A stretch of DNA of 64,000 nt, taken from contig VXAY01006935.1 of assembly GCA_013399855.1 (NCBI GenBank), positions 84,421 through 148,420 on the forward strand, read 5' to 3'. This document shows positions 35,553-48,640 of this stretch, piece by piece; the stretch's first letter is position 1, and each line of letters opens with the position of its first letter. This DNA is from Oxyruncus cristatus (Eukaryota; Chordata; Aves; Passeriformes; Cotingidae). Below the pieces are notes generated by a model. The model did no database searches. It had not been told where the DNA came from and saw only the letters and a list, made by a program, of their open reading frames with translations. A program made the position numbers and the translations under genes.

Positions 35553-36130
35553 GCATAGAATTGCAGAATCACAGGATGGTTTGTTGAGATTGGAAGGTTC
35601 CGCTGGTCCAACTCCTCTGCTCAGGCAGAACCACCTAGAGTCAATTGCCCAGGACTGTGTCCAGACAACCTTTACATATCTCCAGAGATGGGCACTCCAC
35701 AATCTCCCTTGGCAGCTTGTGCCAGTCCTCGATCACATTCACAGTGAAGAAGTGTTTCCTAATGTTCAGAGGCAACCTCTTGTGTTTCTGTTTGTGCTCA
35801 TTGCCTCTTCTTCTGTCACTGGGTTCTGCTGAAAAAAGGATGACTCCCTTCTTTGCATGTTCCCTTCAGGTATTTATAGACACAATTGAGATATCTTGTG
35901 AGCATTGTCTTCTTCAGGCCAAACAGCACTGGTCATCTTAGCCTTTCCCTGTACGAGAGATACTCCAGTACCTTAGGCAGATGTGAAGCCCTTTGTTGGA
36001 CTCTTTCCAGTATATCCATGTCTCTCTTTTACTGGGGAGCCCAACTTTTCCTACCATGACCTCCTCTCACCTGCGGTTATCTGCTGCTAAGAATACTGTC
36101 TCCCAGTGTATTCCAAATGTGGCCCCTCTT
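35553..36130 (-). mobile_element. CR1 LINE fragment, about 580 bp
   Basis: On the plus strand it opens with CATAGAATTGCAGAATCACAGG and GGAAGGTTCC...GTCCAACTCC, the reversed CR1 tail, and continues through CACTCCACAATCTCCCTTGG, the GTGAAGAAGTGTTTCCTAA block, and GTATTTATAGAC to near GTATTCCAAATGTGGCCCC. The order is that of the CR1 3' UTR and end of ORF2, with small interruptions around 36045-36105. It is more diverged than 15365-15812. The plus frames of 98-130 codons here (35440-35941) are antisense artefacts of the element. Confidence 0.88.
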
Positions 36131-37119
36131 CCATCTGCCTTTTACTCTGGTCATGGCTTATTTCACTGTATTGTCTCAGAGAGGAGGGGAAAGTGGTGTG
36201 TGTGCGTGTGTGTCAAGAAGAAGAAAACAAGATTTAATGGAAAGATATTCAAAGCACAGGACAAAGAGGTTCGCTCTTATAAATGTAGATGCCAGGACAT
36301 AAAGTTTCACTAGTTTCACTGTTGAAAAGCTATGAGCTGTAATTGATAAAATTTCATAGCAGGCTCCATTAGCTTAATTTCCTTTTCAAAAATGTGGAGG
36401 CCTCTAAACCTCTGCAAAAAGTTAAGAAAAAAGAAATCAGGAAAATATTTTCAGAAGGAAGAAAATATCCCAGAGAGAGAACCATTTTAGCTGATCTGCT
36501 AAAACATCATACTGGGCATTGAAAATGCCTTCAGTTAAAGTTGAGCAAAATTAAAAAAAATTAAAACAGGCCATAAATTGCTAAAAGCTGGCCATTTTAG
36601 ACAGACATCCTCAGCACACCAGATTATAATGTTATGAACCTCAATGTTTTGTGGATACTGTCTCGTATCTCTGTCCTTTAGTGAAAATTCTTCTTATAAT
36701 TTAGATAATTGTTGGATTACAGTGTCAGGAAAATCAGAGCTGGAAAAGAGACAGTTACAGATACTTGAGCCATGTCTGTGCACTGAACTAATATCAAGTA
36801 CAGTTAGACCTTTTTGGAAGATATTTATCCAACCTTTTTTTCATAAACTTTTAGGAAGGTTTAATCTTCCTCATTGATGCCTGGAAAAGTATAACATCTG
36901 TTATATTTTTCCAATATGTATTCTGAATTTTTCTTACAAGGAAAAAAAAAACAACAACGTTTTCTTTAGTGCAACTTCCATGAACAGAGAAAAAAAAAAT
37001 CTTTCACAGTTCTGTCTCTGTATATAATTTAGTTAGTGGAAAATTATTATTATGTACATGCTTTTTAAACTTTGTGTATTTAAACTTAACAAGCTCACAT
37101 CTTTCAACATCTTTTCTTA
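36131..37119. other. Unique DNA, nothing recognised
   Basis: Contains a short TG-rich run (36196-36213) and A runs near 36942 and 36991. No gene or named element. Confidence 0.55.
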
Positions 37120-37790
37120 GCTATTTTTTGTTGTCGATGCCTGGACATTATATAGCCTTTCCAAAATCTTGAAATGTGATGCCCAAAATAAGATGCAATA
37201 TTTCTTTGAGCTTCCATTAACAGTTTCTCAGATGGTATATCTGCCTTTGGTTTCTTTCATGTGAGATTTGTAATTTTGGTTGGGGTTTTTTGTTTGTTTG
37301 TTTGTTTGTTTGTTTTTGTTTGATTGTTTTGGGTTTTTTTTGTGGTTTGTTTGTTTGTTTGTTTGTTTTCCTACTAGAATCACAGTAGGATCTCCTAATA
37401 CAACTTGGGATTTATTAACCATTTACTGTGGCAACATTTTGCAATTATATTCAGCTCTCCATCGTCAAAGGCATTAATGAAAATACTGAATTATTCTGAC
37501 TCTTTGGAAAGGCTACTTTAATTATCTGTCCACTTTAGATAGCAAACCAGTAAGTGTGATATATTCAAGGAGTTGTGCATTTAACTTGTGGCTTTAGTCA
37601 GACCATACATTTTAGAACTGTTATGAAAAATATCTTGTAATTTGGTCATTCCTTAAGTCAACATATGTCAATCACATCTGGTATTTCCCTGTTTGCTGTT
37701 GGGTTGGTTACATGATCAAAAGAAGCAAACCAGGGATCTTATATGATTTCTTCAGAAACATATGGTGGCTACTTTTATTACTATGTACTG
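37120..37790 (-). mobile_element. Very old CR1-like LINE interrupted by a GTTT repeat
   Basis: Scattered words keep CR1 antisense order: CTTGAAATGTGATGCCCAAAA (37171 on, here split at 20), then after the GTTT repeat GGCATTAATGAAAATACTGAA-like (37471), ATCTTGTAATTTGGTCATTCC-like, CTTAAGTCAACATATGTCAA, CTGGTATTTCCC, GGGTTGGTTACATGATCAAA and finally ATATGGTGGCT. These correspond in order to the reverse complement of the CR1 reverse transcriptase region. Divergence is high, so the copy is ancient and edges are approximate. Confidence 0.6.
37287..37368 (+). repeat. (GTTT)n microsatellite
   Basis: Two clean blocks of GTTT units (about 37289-37312 and 37346-37368) separated by degenerate GT-rich sequence. 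Frames through it on both strands (37228-37477) are repetitive and not genes. Confidence 0.95.
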
Positions 37791-40700
37791 CAGACATTTA
37801 TAATTATGATTGGTTACATTGCAAGTATAATAATTTTTTTTTTAGTATTTCCACCTTTTCTACTTGTGCTCAAAGGGGAAAATCTACCATCATTCATCTA
37901 TTCATCTGTGGCCAAACGTGAAGATGAGAGAGGTTGTGGGAAAATGTATTTTCACTTTCATTTCAAGCAGTATGAATTCCTGAAAAGGAAAAGTTGCAAC
38001 CTCAGTATCTCACAGTATGTTGAATTTTTCCTCATTAATATTGTCTGAAGAACACAAGTGTCAACACTTTAAAGAGGGAATTTTAAAAGAGAGAACTAAT
38101 TAATTAAATTATTGGCATATTGATGATAACCAAGAGACTGTGAATTCCTTTCTTTTAATTTCCAGTGTAAAGGACTGACTGAAATTCAAACTAAAAGGAA
38201 GGAAAAATGTAAGCTTATCTTTCCTTATCTTTGCTTGGTTGGTTGGGGTTTTCTTGTTGTTTTGGGGTTTTTTTTTGTTTGTGTTTTGTTTAGTATCTTG
38301 AATAAATCTTGGTGAAGGATACCCTCAGTGATATTTTTGGGACCTGTTAGACTGATGGGGTTTTTTAACTTTAGTGAACCTTGTCACTTAATTGCAAAGA
38401 AGTGCATTTCAGTAAAAATATTTTTTCTCCTGAATTACTCCCAAGATGTATAAAATGTAATTAATGATTTTTTTTTTTTAAATACCACCATTTGTAAATA
38501 GATACTTGATATCTGAAACATGATTTTAAGTGAAGATAAGATAAAAAAATGGCAGGGATAAGTGATAGAATAGTTGTGTGTTTCAGCCATGGTTCTTCCT
38601 TTTTAAATACTCCATTTTTTGTAATTTTTAAACTCTCATAATTTCCCTAATTGTTCATACATCTGACAGTATAGTAGTTGCAGACTAATAATACTCTATA
38701 CAATAGTAGAAATATGTATATTCTTTTCTTCTTCCCACCCAGCTGGAAGGTCATACCAAGAAATTTAAGCTGTCATAAAATTGTTGAACCGTAATTTTAA
38801 AATAGTAATTAAATAACTCATAACATATTCTTGAGAATATGATCAAAACAAACATTTTTCTCAAGGTATTTTGTCTTTGAATAAACTATAAGTAATATAA
38901 AAATTTTTCACTACAGTTCACAAACCCTACACTTTCAAAATTACTAAAGCATGGATCTCAAAATTCAGAGTCTGGTACTCAGCTGCTTCAAGTCAGATAT
39001 CACAGTAGGCTTTGATGACTTAAGTAAATCCTAGTGAATATGTTCCTCTTTAATATCTTTGTTGGCCTTCAGTGTAGTTTGAATTTGAACTGATTCACAG
39101 AGATATTCTGAAGAGGGGAAGTTCAAACATCACCGATTTAAAAACACCAGCTGCCAGCTGTTCCTCGATGTGTGAACATCGCCTTTTTCTTGGAGCCCAT
39201 GATACAGTAGTCCTATGATAAAATCTGAAGCTGAAGTGTGTTCTGCTTATAAATAGATCCTAAGGTGGGATGTGAGATATGGGATGTCAAGCCATATTGG
39301 ATAAGAAGTTTTTATAAAATAAGGAGAAAGATTTTTCACCTTAAAATTATTTAGGATAAGCTGAGCATGAAAATTTAAAGAACTGCATTCTGACTTGCAA
39401 TATGACAGCCTCCCATGAAAAAAACCAAAACACAAATGAGATAAAATCTGAAGCTCAAGTTACCTTCTTTTTTCCTCCAGAGTTACACTGTATTCTGAGT
39501 AAACTGATTAAGTTCAAATTATTTATTTCCACATGTATATTTTTCTTGATGTACCTAAATCAAATCTTGTTAGCTTTTTAAAATGCTCGTATTAAGAACA
39601 TCTTAGATGCCAAACTATAAGATTTTCTAGTATTTTATTGAGTCAGGCTGTAAACAGCAACTGCAGGCATAAGAGCTCTGTAATTCATCACCCATTAAAG
39701 GTCTGACCATCCACACTTTCATGTTATTACAGTTAACTAGCTCAAAGGCTCATCAGATCTGCAAAGGCCATCTGTCTATTTCCCAAAAGTCTGTTTTGCC
39801 TCGAGGAGTACAACTAAATAAGCATGAGCAGGACTATCATTTTTGGAGGAGGAACACCCTCATTACGCCCTTTTGAACATTTAGTGTATTGCAACAGTGA
39901 AACCAAAAAGCGATAGTAGTCTCTTTTGAGTTTCTTAATAGTCAGTTTAATGGTAATATTTTTTTAACTCATAAATGTTTGTTACAGTGCTCAAACATGA
40001 TAATTACGTCATAAGATTAACACTTTAATTAAGGATTTGTACAGAGGAAGTGTAGACATTCTGTCAAAACTAAAGCCATCTTTTATGTGTTGAAGAACAC
40101 ATTTCTGAAATATCACTAGCAACAAGAGAAGTTCTTATTTCAGTCAACTTTTCAAGAACTTAAATAACTCAGAGAAGGAATGATATCAGAAGAGGTACAC
40201 GGGAGAAATTTGACAGTTCTCTCCATCTTTTCTAATTAGAATCTGATTTCCTTAGATCTCCCATGTTTAAGTGAGATGCTCAGTTACTTAGATAAGTAAT
40301 ACATATATCTTATCTATAATCTCCTAGCAGGTACCGATACCTATTGATCTAATAAATATTACCATAATAATGGAAGATTACCATGAAAACAAGCTCTTAC
40401 TGTAGATGCTGATTTAATGGGGGTGTAGAGAATTATCAGTGAGGCACCAAAAAGGCAGGAATCTCTCTCTATGGCTACTTCCTAGATCACAGCATTTCAG
40501 ATATTTCAGGTATGTCCCATAGAAAGTGAGAACTACCTGCCACCAAAGTAAGCAGGCTGCAGATCTACAGTTCCTCCTTCTCAGCACTTTTCCTTGTGAA
40601 GAAAACTTTTTGTAGTGATTGAGTTTCTAGGGAATAAGAAAAAAAAGCCATTCGGTGATTATAGTAAAAGACTTCCAGTGTGATCTCTGACTGATTATTT

Positions 40701-40847
40701 CACATGTCATCAGTGCTTTTCTAGATGGCAGGTCAGAGTGGCTGATGGCATAGGGCTTGGAAACTTATTTTCGTGTCATTGCTTTTGTTCTTAGAACCAA
40801 GATGAGTTCAGTTTTGGTAAATCATTTCACTTAAAGCCTTTAAGTCT
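37791..40847. other. AT-rich unique DNA, no gene seen
   Basis: Includes a G/T-rich run at 38234-38293 and T runs near 38468-38479. The 101-codon plus frame 37743-38048 begins inside the CR1 remnant and has no recognisable family. No other repeat named. Confidence 0.55.
38234..38293 (+). repeat. G/T-rich simple sequence
   Basis: TTGG, GTTT and TTTTG units without fixed period; purines on this strand are nearly all G. Confidence 0.7.
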
Positions 40848-40953
40848 GCAAAGCACTTATGCAAATGTTTAATTTTAAACATGTGAATAGTACTATTAAC
40901 TTTGATGGGACTATTCACATACCTAAAGCTAAAGACATGCTTAAGTGCTTTGC
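40848..40953. mobile_element. 106-bp palindromic element, MITE-like
   Basis: The left arm GCAAAGCACTTATGC...CATGTGAATAGTA and the right arm GGGACTATTCACATAC...CTTAAGTGCTTTGC are reverse complements over nearly 50 bases with about a dozen mismatches; the centre lies near 40900. The right arm words (ACATGCTTAAGTGCTTTGC) recall a palindromic repeat I have seen in reptile and bird DNA, but I cannot give its name. No flanking target duplication is evident. Transcribed, it would fold into one long hairpin. The frames crossing it (40808-41135) are accidental. Confidence 0.7.
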
Positions 40954-43639
40954 TAATAACAGTGAAGGAGGGGGAAAGAACACCCATGACCTCCATTTAT
41001 GTTATTGCTTCATTAATTTTTTTATTTACAGGTTCTTTTATGGCATTCATCATCAGCATATTGCAGCATGTCAAGAATATTAATGTTGCCATTCATTTGC
41101 CTTTGCTTGACAACTGTTGTACTTCACAAAAATGAGAAAAAGAAGATTCCATGGAACACTGGATGGCTTCTGTAGGCAATCATGACAAGTTCTTAATGTA
41201 ATTAGAAAAAAAGGCAATTAAAATTTCACACAAATCCCTCAGACTGTTTAAAAAGATAGACATTTCAACTTCAGTGTGCTCTGTTTTTCCACAATTGTAA
41301 TTTTCTTTTTTTTTTTCCCCTTTTTATTTAAGAAACACCCCCGTATGATGGAATTTCTTTCTGGAAAACTGAGACCATCTAATCTTGTTTATTTATCAAA
41401 GTAAGCCAAAGGGAGCTGTCATGTTTTCAAAATGTTTGCTTAGAATCTACTACTGATTGTTTCATTTCTTTCTTTGCTATTCCACAGATGGTGTAAATCC
41501 CACCCTGAGAAATCTCTCTGGTATTAAGTGTAGGACCGATGCATCTAATACAAGAAACTCATATTGCTTAAAATGTTAGCAAGATAAGATAGAAGTTCTT
41601 CATAAAAAGGTAAATCCATGCCACAATAGAATACATTTTGAAATCTAGTCTTTTGTGCCCCCTGTTTTGCTTCCATTTGTTCCTTTAGCTAACATTGGCA
41701 ATGCAAATTTTAATGGTTGACAGTGCTACAGGCTGATGAATGTGAGAACTAGAAAGCTGAATAAAAAGTAATGCCTGGCCTCTCAGGTGGAACAGCTGAT
41801 TCTCCTGGGTGCTCTCCCTGGGTCTGTCCCCAATTCATTACTGACAGAAAAGATTACTTAAATGTACCTTTAAAAAATGTTATGAGCTATAATAAACAAA
41901 AATGAAATATGACATAATTAATCACTTAGGCAGGATGATTAAAAATTCTATCAAGCTAATTGAAAACTAAGGTATATAGTTATCAAACGAATCCTGTTCA
42001 GCAGAAATATTTGTGATAAATTTGGTATTATGGTCTGTATTTCCCCGTAAGGGTGAAGCTTAAGCTCTTGGCATTTTCTGCTGAAGGCATCACCCAGCCA
42101 GTTAGGTAGGCTTCACAGAATGGATCCTATCCTTAGGCTGCTTGTTGCTCAGCTGTAGTAGGCAGATCTGTTTCACCTTTGCTCTGATACACAAACTGAC
42201 TGCGGTCAGAGTTGTTCCACCATCACGCTGTAGCTTCAGGTATGCAGAGGAGCAGTTGGTACTTAGCTCCCCATCACATCCTGTCAATATTTTCTGAGCT
42301 GGAGCTGACTTATGGGCAACCAGGCTGGACAGTACAGACAGAATTAGCATGGTATTGTGATATACTTGCATGCAACCATGAGTACATGACGCTCAGATTT
42401 CCCAGCTCTCTCCATGTGAATTTTAATTTGGTTTATAATGTGGCTACTAGCTAAATTCGAGTTTGAGATTCCACTAATGAAGACCATCTGAAAGTTGCAA
42501 TACTAAACTTCAGTGAACATTCATGGATTTAGTGCTAAGTGGTTAGGAATTTCATTGCTAAATAGTCAAAAACTGATTATATTAGAGAAGCCTTAATTAT
42601 TTTATTGACTAGTGACTATATTAAATCATAAGAGAATATATTTTTCTTTGTAGCTAATATATATCAGTTCCACCTAGAAGAAAAAATTCAAATCTGGATC
42701 AATTCTATTATATAGTCTACCATATATAATTTCATAACATTTTATGTATTTTAACAACCTTGACTTCAGAGAGCTTTTTGCTGTATAATGTTAAAATATA
42801 AAAACTTTCTGAACTGATTGCTAAGAATGAACTGTGGGTTTTTCCAATCTGGTCTACTTCTGAAGTTATGCAGCACCAGATTTCCAGAGTGATTCTAATG
42901 TGAAGTCTTCAGCAAACGGAACATTTTGCATGTTACCCTATTAGAAAGTGTTATGGATTAATTCAAAAGGTCATTCTTATCACAAGTTGTGCATTACAGC
43001 ATGCTACAGCATATTAGGAGTTGGACTATCTCAAGGGCTAATATTCTAATACATTTTTTTCCTTAATAGAAAGACAAGAAAGTAGAAGCTTTACATAATC
43101 AGGGTTAAAGGTTTCTGTAAAAGCTTAGAATGATGTATTCTTTTTAAGCATTTAAACCTGCAATTAGAGGTGTATCCAGGACATACAATTATGACGTTAA
43201 AACCCAAAGAAAACTGGCCATGTTCTTAGATGAGATATTTTTATGAAAGACTTTAATTTCTCTCGTAATGTTTTTGCATTAGGAAGGGTTAGAAACAAAA
43301 CTTGGAATTTGTACCAGCTTGTCTTCTAGCCAGTCCTGAGGTTGAATATTTGAGTCTAATGTTTTGTTGTGTAGATCCACTTCCAGCTCCAATCTCAGTC
43401 CAGGTATTAGACACATAACTGTCTTTCAGTAGGTCTACTAATCATTGACTAGGCATAACATAATACGTATCCAATTTATTTTTGAGGAAATTTTAACAGT
43501 TTGGGTATGTTATAAAAGCTCAGATACTTTGGCACAAGGTTTTCCTGTCAGATGGTACCTCATAATTTAAGTTTTTGTCATACAGTGAACTTATTTTCTC
43601 ATTCTAACTGTACCAGCCTCAGATTTGATATGTGACATG
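40954..43639. other. Unique DNA, no gene seen
   Basis: AT-rich, with a somewhat GC-richer part at 42050-42420 where an 89-codon minus frame (42102-42371) and an 80-codon plus frame overlap. No named repeat recognised. Confidence 0.5.
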
Positions 43640-44845
43640 ATGACAAAAAGGTGATCATGAGTAGGCGGCATGGTTTCACTAAAGGTAAATCATGCTTGAT
43701 CAAACTGATTGCCTTCTACTATGGTGAAAAAACTACCTGAACGGATGAGGGGAGAGCAGTGGATATTGTCTACCCTAACTTCAGCAAGGCTTTCAACACT
43801 CTGTCTCATAACATCCTCACAGGCAAACTCAGGAAGCGTGAACTGGATGAGTGGACAGTGGCATGGAATTGAGAACTGGCTGAATGGCAGATCCCAGAGG
43901 GACATCAGCAGTGGCACAAGGTGTACCTGGAGGCCTGTCACTAGTGTTGTCATGCAAGGTTCAGTATTGGGCCCATTATTGTTTAACTTACTCATCAATG
44001 GCTTGGATGAAGGGGCAAATCCCTCCTCAGCAAGTTTGCTGATGACACAAAGCTGGGAGGAGTGGCTGATATTCCAGAGGGCTGTGCAGCCCTTCAGAGG
44101 GACCTTGACAGGTGGAAGAGATGGGCAGAGAAGACAAATGCAGGGTCCTGCAGCTGGGGAAGAATAACCTCAGGCACCAGTACAAGCTGGGGCCTGACTT
44201 GCTGGAAAGCAGCTCTGCTGAGAAGGACCGGTGAGTCCTGGTGGACAACAGGTTGTCCATGAGCCAGCAGTGTGTCCTTGTGGCCAAGAAGGTCAGTGGC
44301 ATCCTGTGCTGCACTAGGAAGAACATTGCCAGCAGGTTGGGAGAGGTGATCCTTCCACTCTCATCAGACCTAGTGAGGCCACACCTGGAGTGCTGTGTCT
44401 GGTTCTGCGCTCCTCAGTACAAGGCAGACATGGAGTTCCTGGAGGGGACCCAGTGGAGAGCGACAGTTGGACCTGCTCAGGCTTGAAAAGAGATGACTGA
44501 GATGGCACTTCGTCGATGTCTGTAAGTATCTGAAGGGAGGGTGTCAGGAGGATGGAGCCAGACTCTGCTCAGTTGTGCCAAGCAATAGAACAAGAGTCAA
44601 TGGGCAGAAACTGATGCACAGGAAGTTCCACCTGAATATGAGGAAGAACTTCTTTACTCTGTGTGTGACCACGCACTGGAACAGGTTGCCTGGAGAGATT
44701 GTGTAGCCTCCCTCACTGGAGATATTCAAGACCTGTCTGGATGCAGTTTTGCGCTCTAGGATGACCCTGCTTGAGCAGAGAGGTGGGATCAAATGACCCA
44801 CTCAGGTCCCTTCCAACCTTACCCACTCTGTGATTCTTTAAATCT
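43640..44845 (+). mobile_element. CR1 LINE, 3' 1.2 kb with reverse transcriptase remains
   Basis: The best-preserved coding remnant in the window. It begins in the reverse transcriptase domain (HGFTKGKSCL near 43669), passes motif A as YPNFSKAFNTL (43771 on), where the catalytic Asp position reads Asn, then IENWLNG and QGSVLGPLLFN (43709-44167 frame), motif [10 protein letters not shown] (44034 on) with both Asp kept, [16 protein letters not shown], and [18 protein letters not shown] (44241-44486 frame). These pieces lie in three different frames, so at least three frameshifts have occurred and no protein is made. The 3' UTR ends with GGTCCCTTCCAACCTTACCC and short CTGTGATT repeats, the CR1 tail. 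The 5' truncation is usual. Confidence 0.95.
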
Positions 44846-45638
44846 GTGATTTAATAAAACTGGATATATATAATTTCTTTTTTTTTTACCATTATTAAGA
44901 TTTTTTAACAGTACTGTGGGGTTCTACTGCACTGAATCCTATGACAACCAACATTATTTATAACCTCTCAAAATTGCTTTCAGAAGTGTTGTACAATGTG
45001 TGATAAACAAGATATACATTATACTGTAACTATAGGTTCAGATAAGTATCACATAGTTTTATTAAAAGTAAAATTCCTGCAGTAACAGAAAAGTTAAATA
45101 GTGATTTGCTCAGGAAACTCAGTTTCATAAGTCATTATAATGCATATTCTATCCATTTCAGGAGGAAGCTACTTCTGAAAAAAATGCCTGTGACTTTCTG
45201 GAATGTTGTGTACAATAATACAAGTTGCTGTTACTAATTCTATCTTCATAGGTATTATCTAGTATATACTAAGAGTTCAGAATGGTTCTTTATTTGTATA
45301 TTCAGCAGAGATAAAGTAACTAAAATAATAAATCACAGTTATTCCAAACTACTAAAGGTCATCCGTTTTCAGATTAATGTCATTCAGAAGTTGAGGTCTT
45401 GTGCTGAAATAGGTCCTGACTTATTTTTCTTTTACTGTTTTTTCTCCCTGTACAAACATGATATATATAACATTTATCACATAAAAGGCTGAAAAAAGGC
45501 TGCATTCCCTAAAATGAGAAATAACTATTTCTGAAATATTTTTTCTCTGTTACTCCCCATCTAACTTTTTTTGTGTTATGCATAATCTGTATTTCTCTTT
45601 GAAGCAGTCAATGTACTGTACGGAGGCTGCTGTAGCAG

Positions 45639-45668
45639 CCTTTAGTAATGAAACCTTTAGTAATGAAA
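45639..45668. repeat. 15-bp exact tandem duplication
   Basis: CCTTTAGTAATGAAA at 45639-45653 is repeated without change at 45654-45668. Confidence 0.9.
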
Positions 45669-47907
45669 TTGCAGCAAACAAAGCATCTATAGAACAAAAC
45701 AATTATTAGGCAAATTTATAGTACTGTGCAGTTAGAAATTATGCTGCTGAAACTTCATATTGAAACTTCTATGTCAGGTTTTTTCAGTTTTATAAAACTA
45801 TGAATAACTGAAAGCAGTAAGCTTATTGTTGCAAGAACATAAGGAAAAGCAATGTTGAGCATGGACTGTAATGGTTTAAGAACAGGCCTCGGAAGAGCAA
45901 GATTTGTAGGAAGGTGTTGTAGTTTTTATCTACCTACTAAAAATGTGGGGAAAAAAGAAAATAAAAATGTAAATACAATGGCAGTCGTGATATTGATTGA
46001 CATACTTTCTTTCAAGGCTGTAAAGCTATGTCAACACTTTTCTGACAATCTAGTCTGATCTTCTCTTTAATAGGATATCTAAATTATTTTGTAAAAAAAT
46101 GCTCTATACAAATTAAAGATAATAAGCGTTGGATGATAAATATAATCATCAATCAAAGGTATAATCTTAATAAGAATGACAAGTGTGTTTCACAAAATTG
46201 TTTCTCCGCAATGACATGCCACTAACATAAATAATGCTTCTCACATTTACTTTGAAAGAGGTATGTAGTCCATATCTTCCTTCCATTTATTTTTCTCAGC
46301 ATCCATGTTAAGTTGCCAGAGTTTTTCATTTTTCCAGTGTGTGTTATCTGGAGCTAGCGGACTACTCTACTTTCTCTTCTGCTTACAGTCATTAATTTTG
46401 AAAACTGGCTTTTGACCTTTTATACATTTTGACCTACTTTATTTTTAAAACAATGAAAATCTACTAATCTAATTGACATATTTTAAAAGCTGTTGTTTTC
46501 TTAGTGTCCATGCTGATCTACAATAAAGGTGGAAAACTTGTTATGAATTGTAAGCTCTGAGAACACCCTTAAGACTGGAGATAAAAAGAAGAAATATTCA
46601 TCAAATACTTTTAAATTTTTGCATAATTTTAGCACTGTTCTTTGCTAAAAAATCTGTATCAGTTTTGAGAATTCACTTGTGTCTGATATATACTTTTAAA
46701 AATGTTTAATGACAATTTAAATGACATTGAAATAAAAAGGTAGAGTCTAGATTTTCATCCTTTGTTCCAGTGGCGTGGCATTGATCTGCTATTGCTGTTC
46801 CTTTTTTTTCTCTTCTCTTTGGAAAGATGACTTCTTTTCCTAATTTCAACAGCAAAGAAGACACGCAACATTGCATGTTTAATAGCAATGCATATTAAGA
46901 TGTATTTTAAATTTAAGCCCATAAATTTTTATTCAGTGACTACTGTTATGGGATGCCCAAGAAGTGAAAAAGCATGTTTTTCTTCTTGAATAGTTTCCTT
47001 TCTGTAGGGAAAGATTTCTGCAATTTATGTGTAAGGCCATGTCTTCTCATTAGAATAAATCCCTTTAACCAGAGTATGCTACTTTTTCCAGGCACATTAG
47101 TAAACATAGTCTAAGTTTATAACTACAGGTTTTGTGAGTGATAACAAAGTTTACAGTTTCAGTAGTTAGTCAGACAATGTGTCAAACGCAAGTTATATAC
47201 TTTGCATAGGAAAAAACAGTGTTGGTGTGACATTACAGAAGGGTTACCCTTGAGATATCATGTAGGAATCTTAATTTATGGTAGTACATCAATTAAAGAA
47301 GCAATGGGAAGTGACACATGCTTGAGACCTGAATTCTAAAAGTATGGTTGTACGTTGCCTGCTATGGTGACCAAAGATTGTAACTCTAAATCATGCTGCA
47401 GTCCTTCAACCGAATTAACTCAAACAGTGTGGGAACACCATTTGCTGCAGGCAAAGGTTGCCTGCATTCAGAAGAGACAAGATACTGTAGTCAGTGGTTC
47501 AGAATTTTGATATCTTTAGAGAGAAAAATAGATGGCAGTGGGGACATGAGCTTTTAATGTATGCAATTGGAACACAAACCAAGGTATGCTATACTAAAGC
47601 TAAGCAGCTACCACATAGGATCCTTCTATTCTTCTCCTTTACAATGACGTTAATCAGAAGAACAATTAGTAAGATTATAATACATTCTCTTTGACTGGGA
47701 ATTTTGGGATGATCTACCCTTAAAATACTAATCAACATTTTGGAGTGTGTGCTGAGGCAAACATAAGCATCACAATCATATGCATATAATTTATAGTTTC
47801 TCCTCGAGATGCTCTTTCCTCAACCATGAAGTGTTACAGCTACGACATGAAAGATTATTACAAATGGGACTGAGAATTGCACTGGATGTGACCTATATGT
47901 AAACAGA

Positions 47908-47947
47908 GTGTTAAAATACTACAACAGGGTGTCAAAATACTGCAACA
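47908..47947. repeat. 21-bp tandem duplication, imperfect
   Basis: GTGTTAAAATACTACAACA and GTGTCAAAATACTGCAACA are 21 bp apart and differ at two positions, so this copy is older than the exact ones. Confidence 0.85.
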
Positions 47948-48519
47948 ATGCCAGCATTAGAAATATTCATATGGTTATAAATTACTCTCTGTTTATTTCA
48001 ACTTAAAAAAGCACACTATACACAAACAAACAAAACACACTATACTTGAATATTAAATTACTGAGACCCAGATCCATAACCACTAATTTTTTAAGGAAAG
48101 TTTTGCCTGGTATTATTCTGTGGCAAGTTTTCTTCTGATGTGATTATGAAAATTTGTTTTGATGAGCTCTATCCAGTCTTTTAATTCTTAAAACAATGGG
48201 TGCAGCTAGACATTTGTTTCCATTGAATGCTTTGGGTTTGACAGGTCCAGTGCTAGATATTTTAATTTGTCTGTATAAAAAGGAAACAAACTTTGTAAAA
48301 ATTTTAAATTTTGGAAAGGTAAAAAAAAAAAAAAAAAAGAAGCATTTTTTAAATCAGTCAAATCAGGTTTCATCAGTCCTGTAAGTATACAATCTTAACA
48401 TTTTCACTGAAATCAGGATAAAGGGTGTAAGTTCGCTGTTAAAATTGTGTTGTCTGTAATTAAGTTTTTGAAATATTAATAGTAGTAATTACACTGAACT
48501 ATTTAATCAAAGGAAATTA

Positions 48520-48640
48520 AGGAGATTTTTTTGGTGGGGTCTTTTTTGGATTTTGTTTTTTTGTTTTGTTTGTTTGGGGGTTTTGTGTGTGATTTTGCTG
48601 TTGGGGGGTTGGTTTCTTTGGGGATTGTTTTTTGGTCTGG
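48520..48640 (+). repeat. G/T-rich simple sequence
   Basis: Over 100 bp that is almost only G and T on the plus strand, with GGGG/GGGGGG runs spaced widely. No fixed repeat unit. Confidence 0.8.

Noticed and set aside
37228..37477. Frames rich in Asn/Lys/Thr/Gln or Phe/Cys/Leu/Val
   Set aside because: Translation of the (GTTT)n microsatellite.
43709..44167. 152-codon open frame, the longest in the window
   Set aside because: It is one of three frames of a decayed CR1 reverse transcriptase and includes off-frame sequence before and after the true CR1 part.
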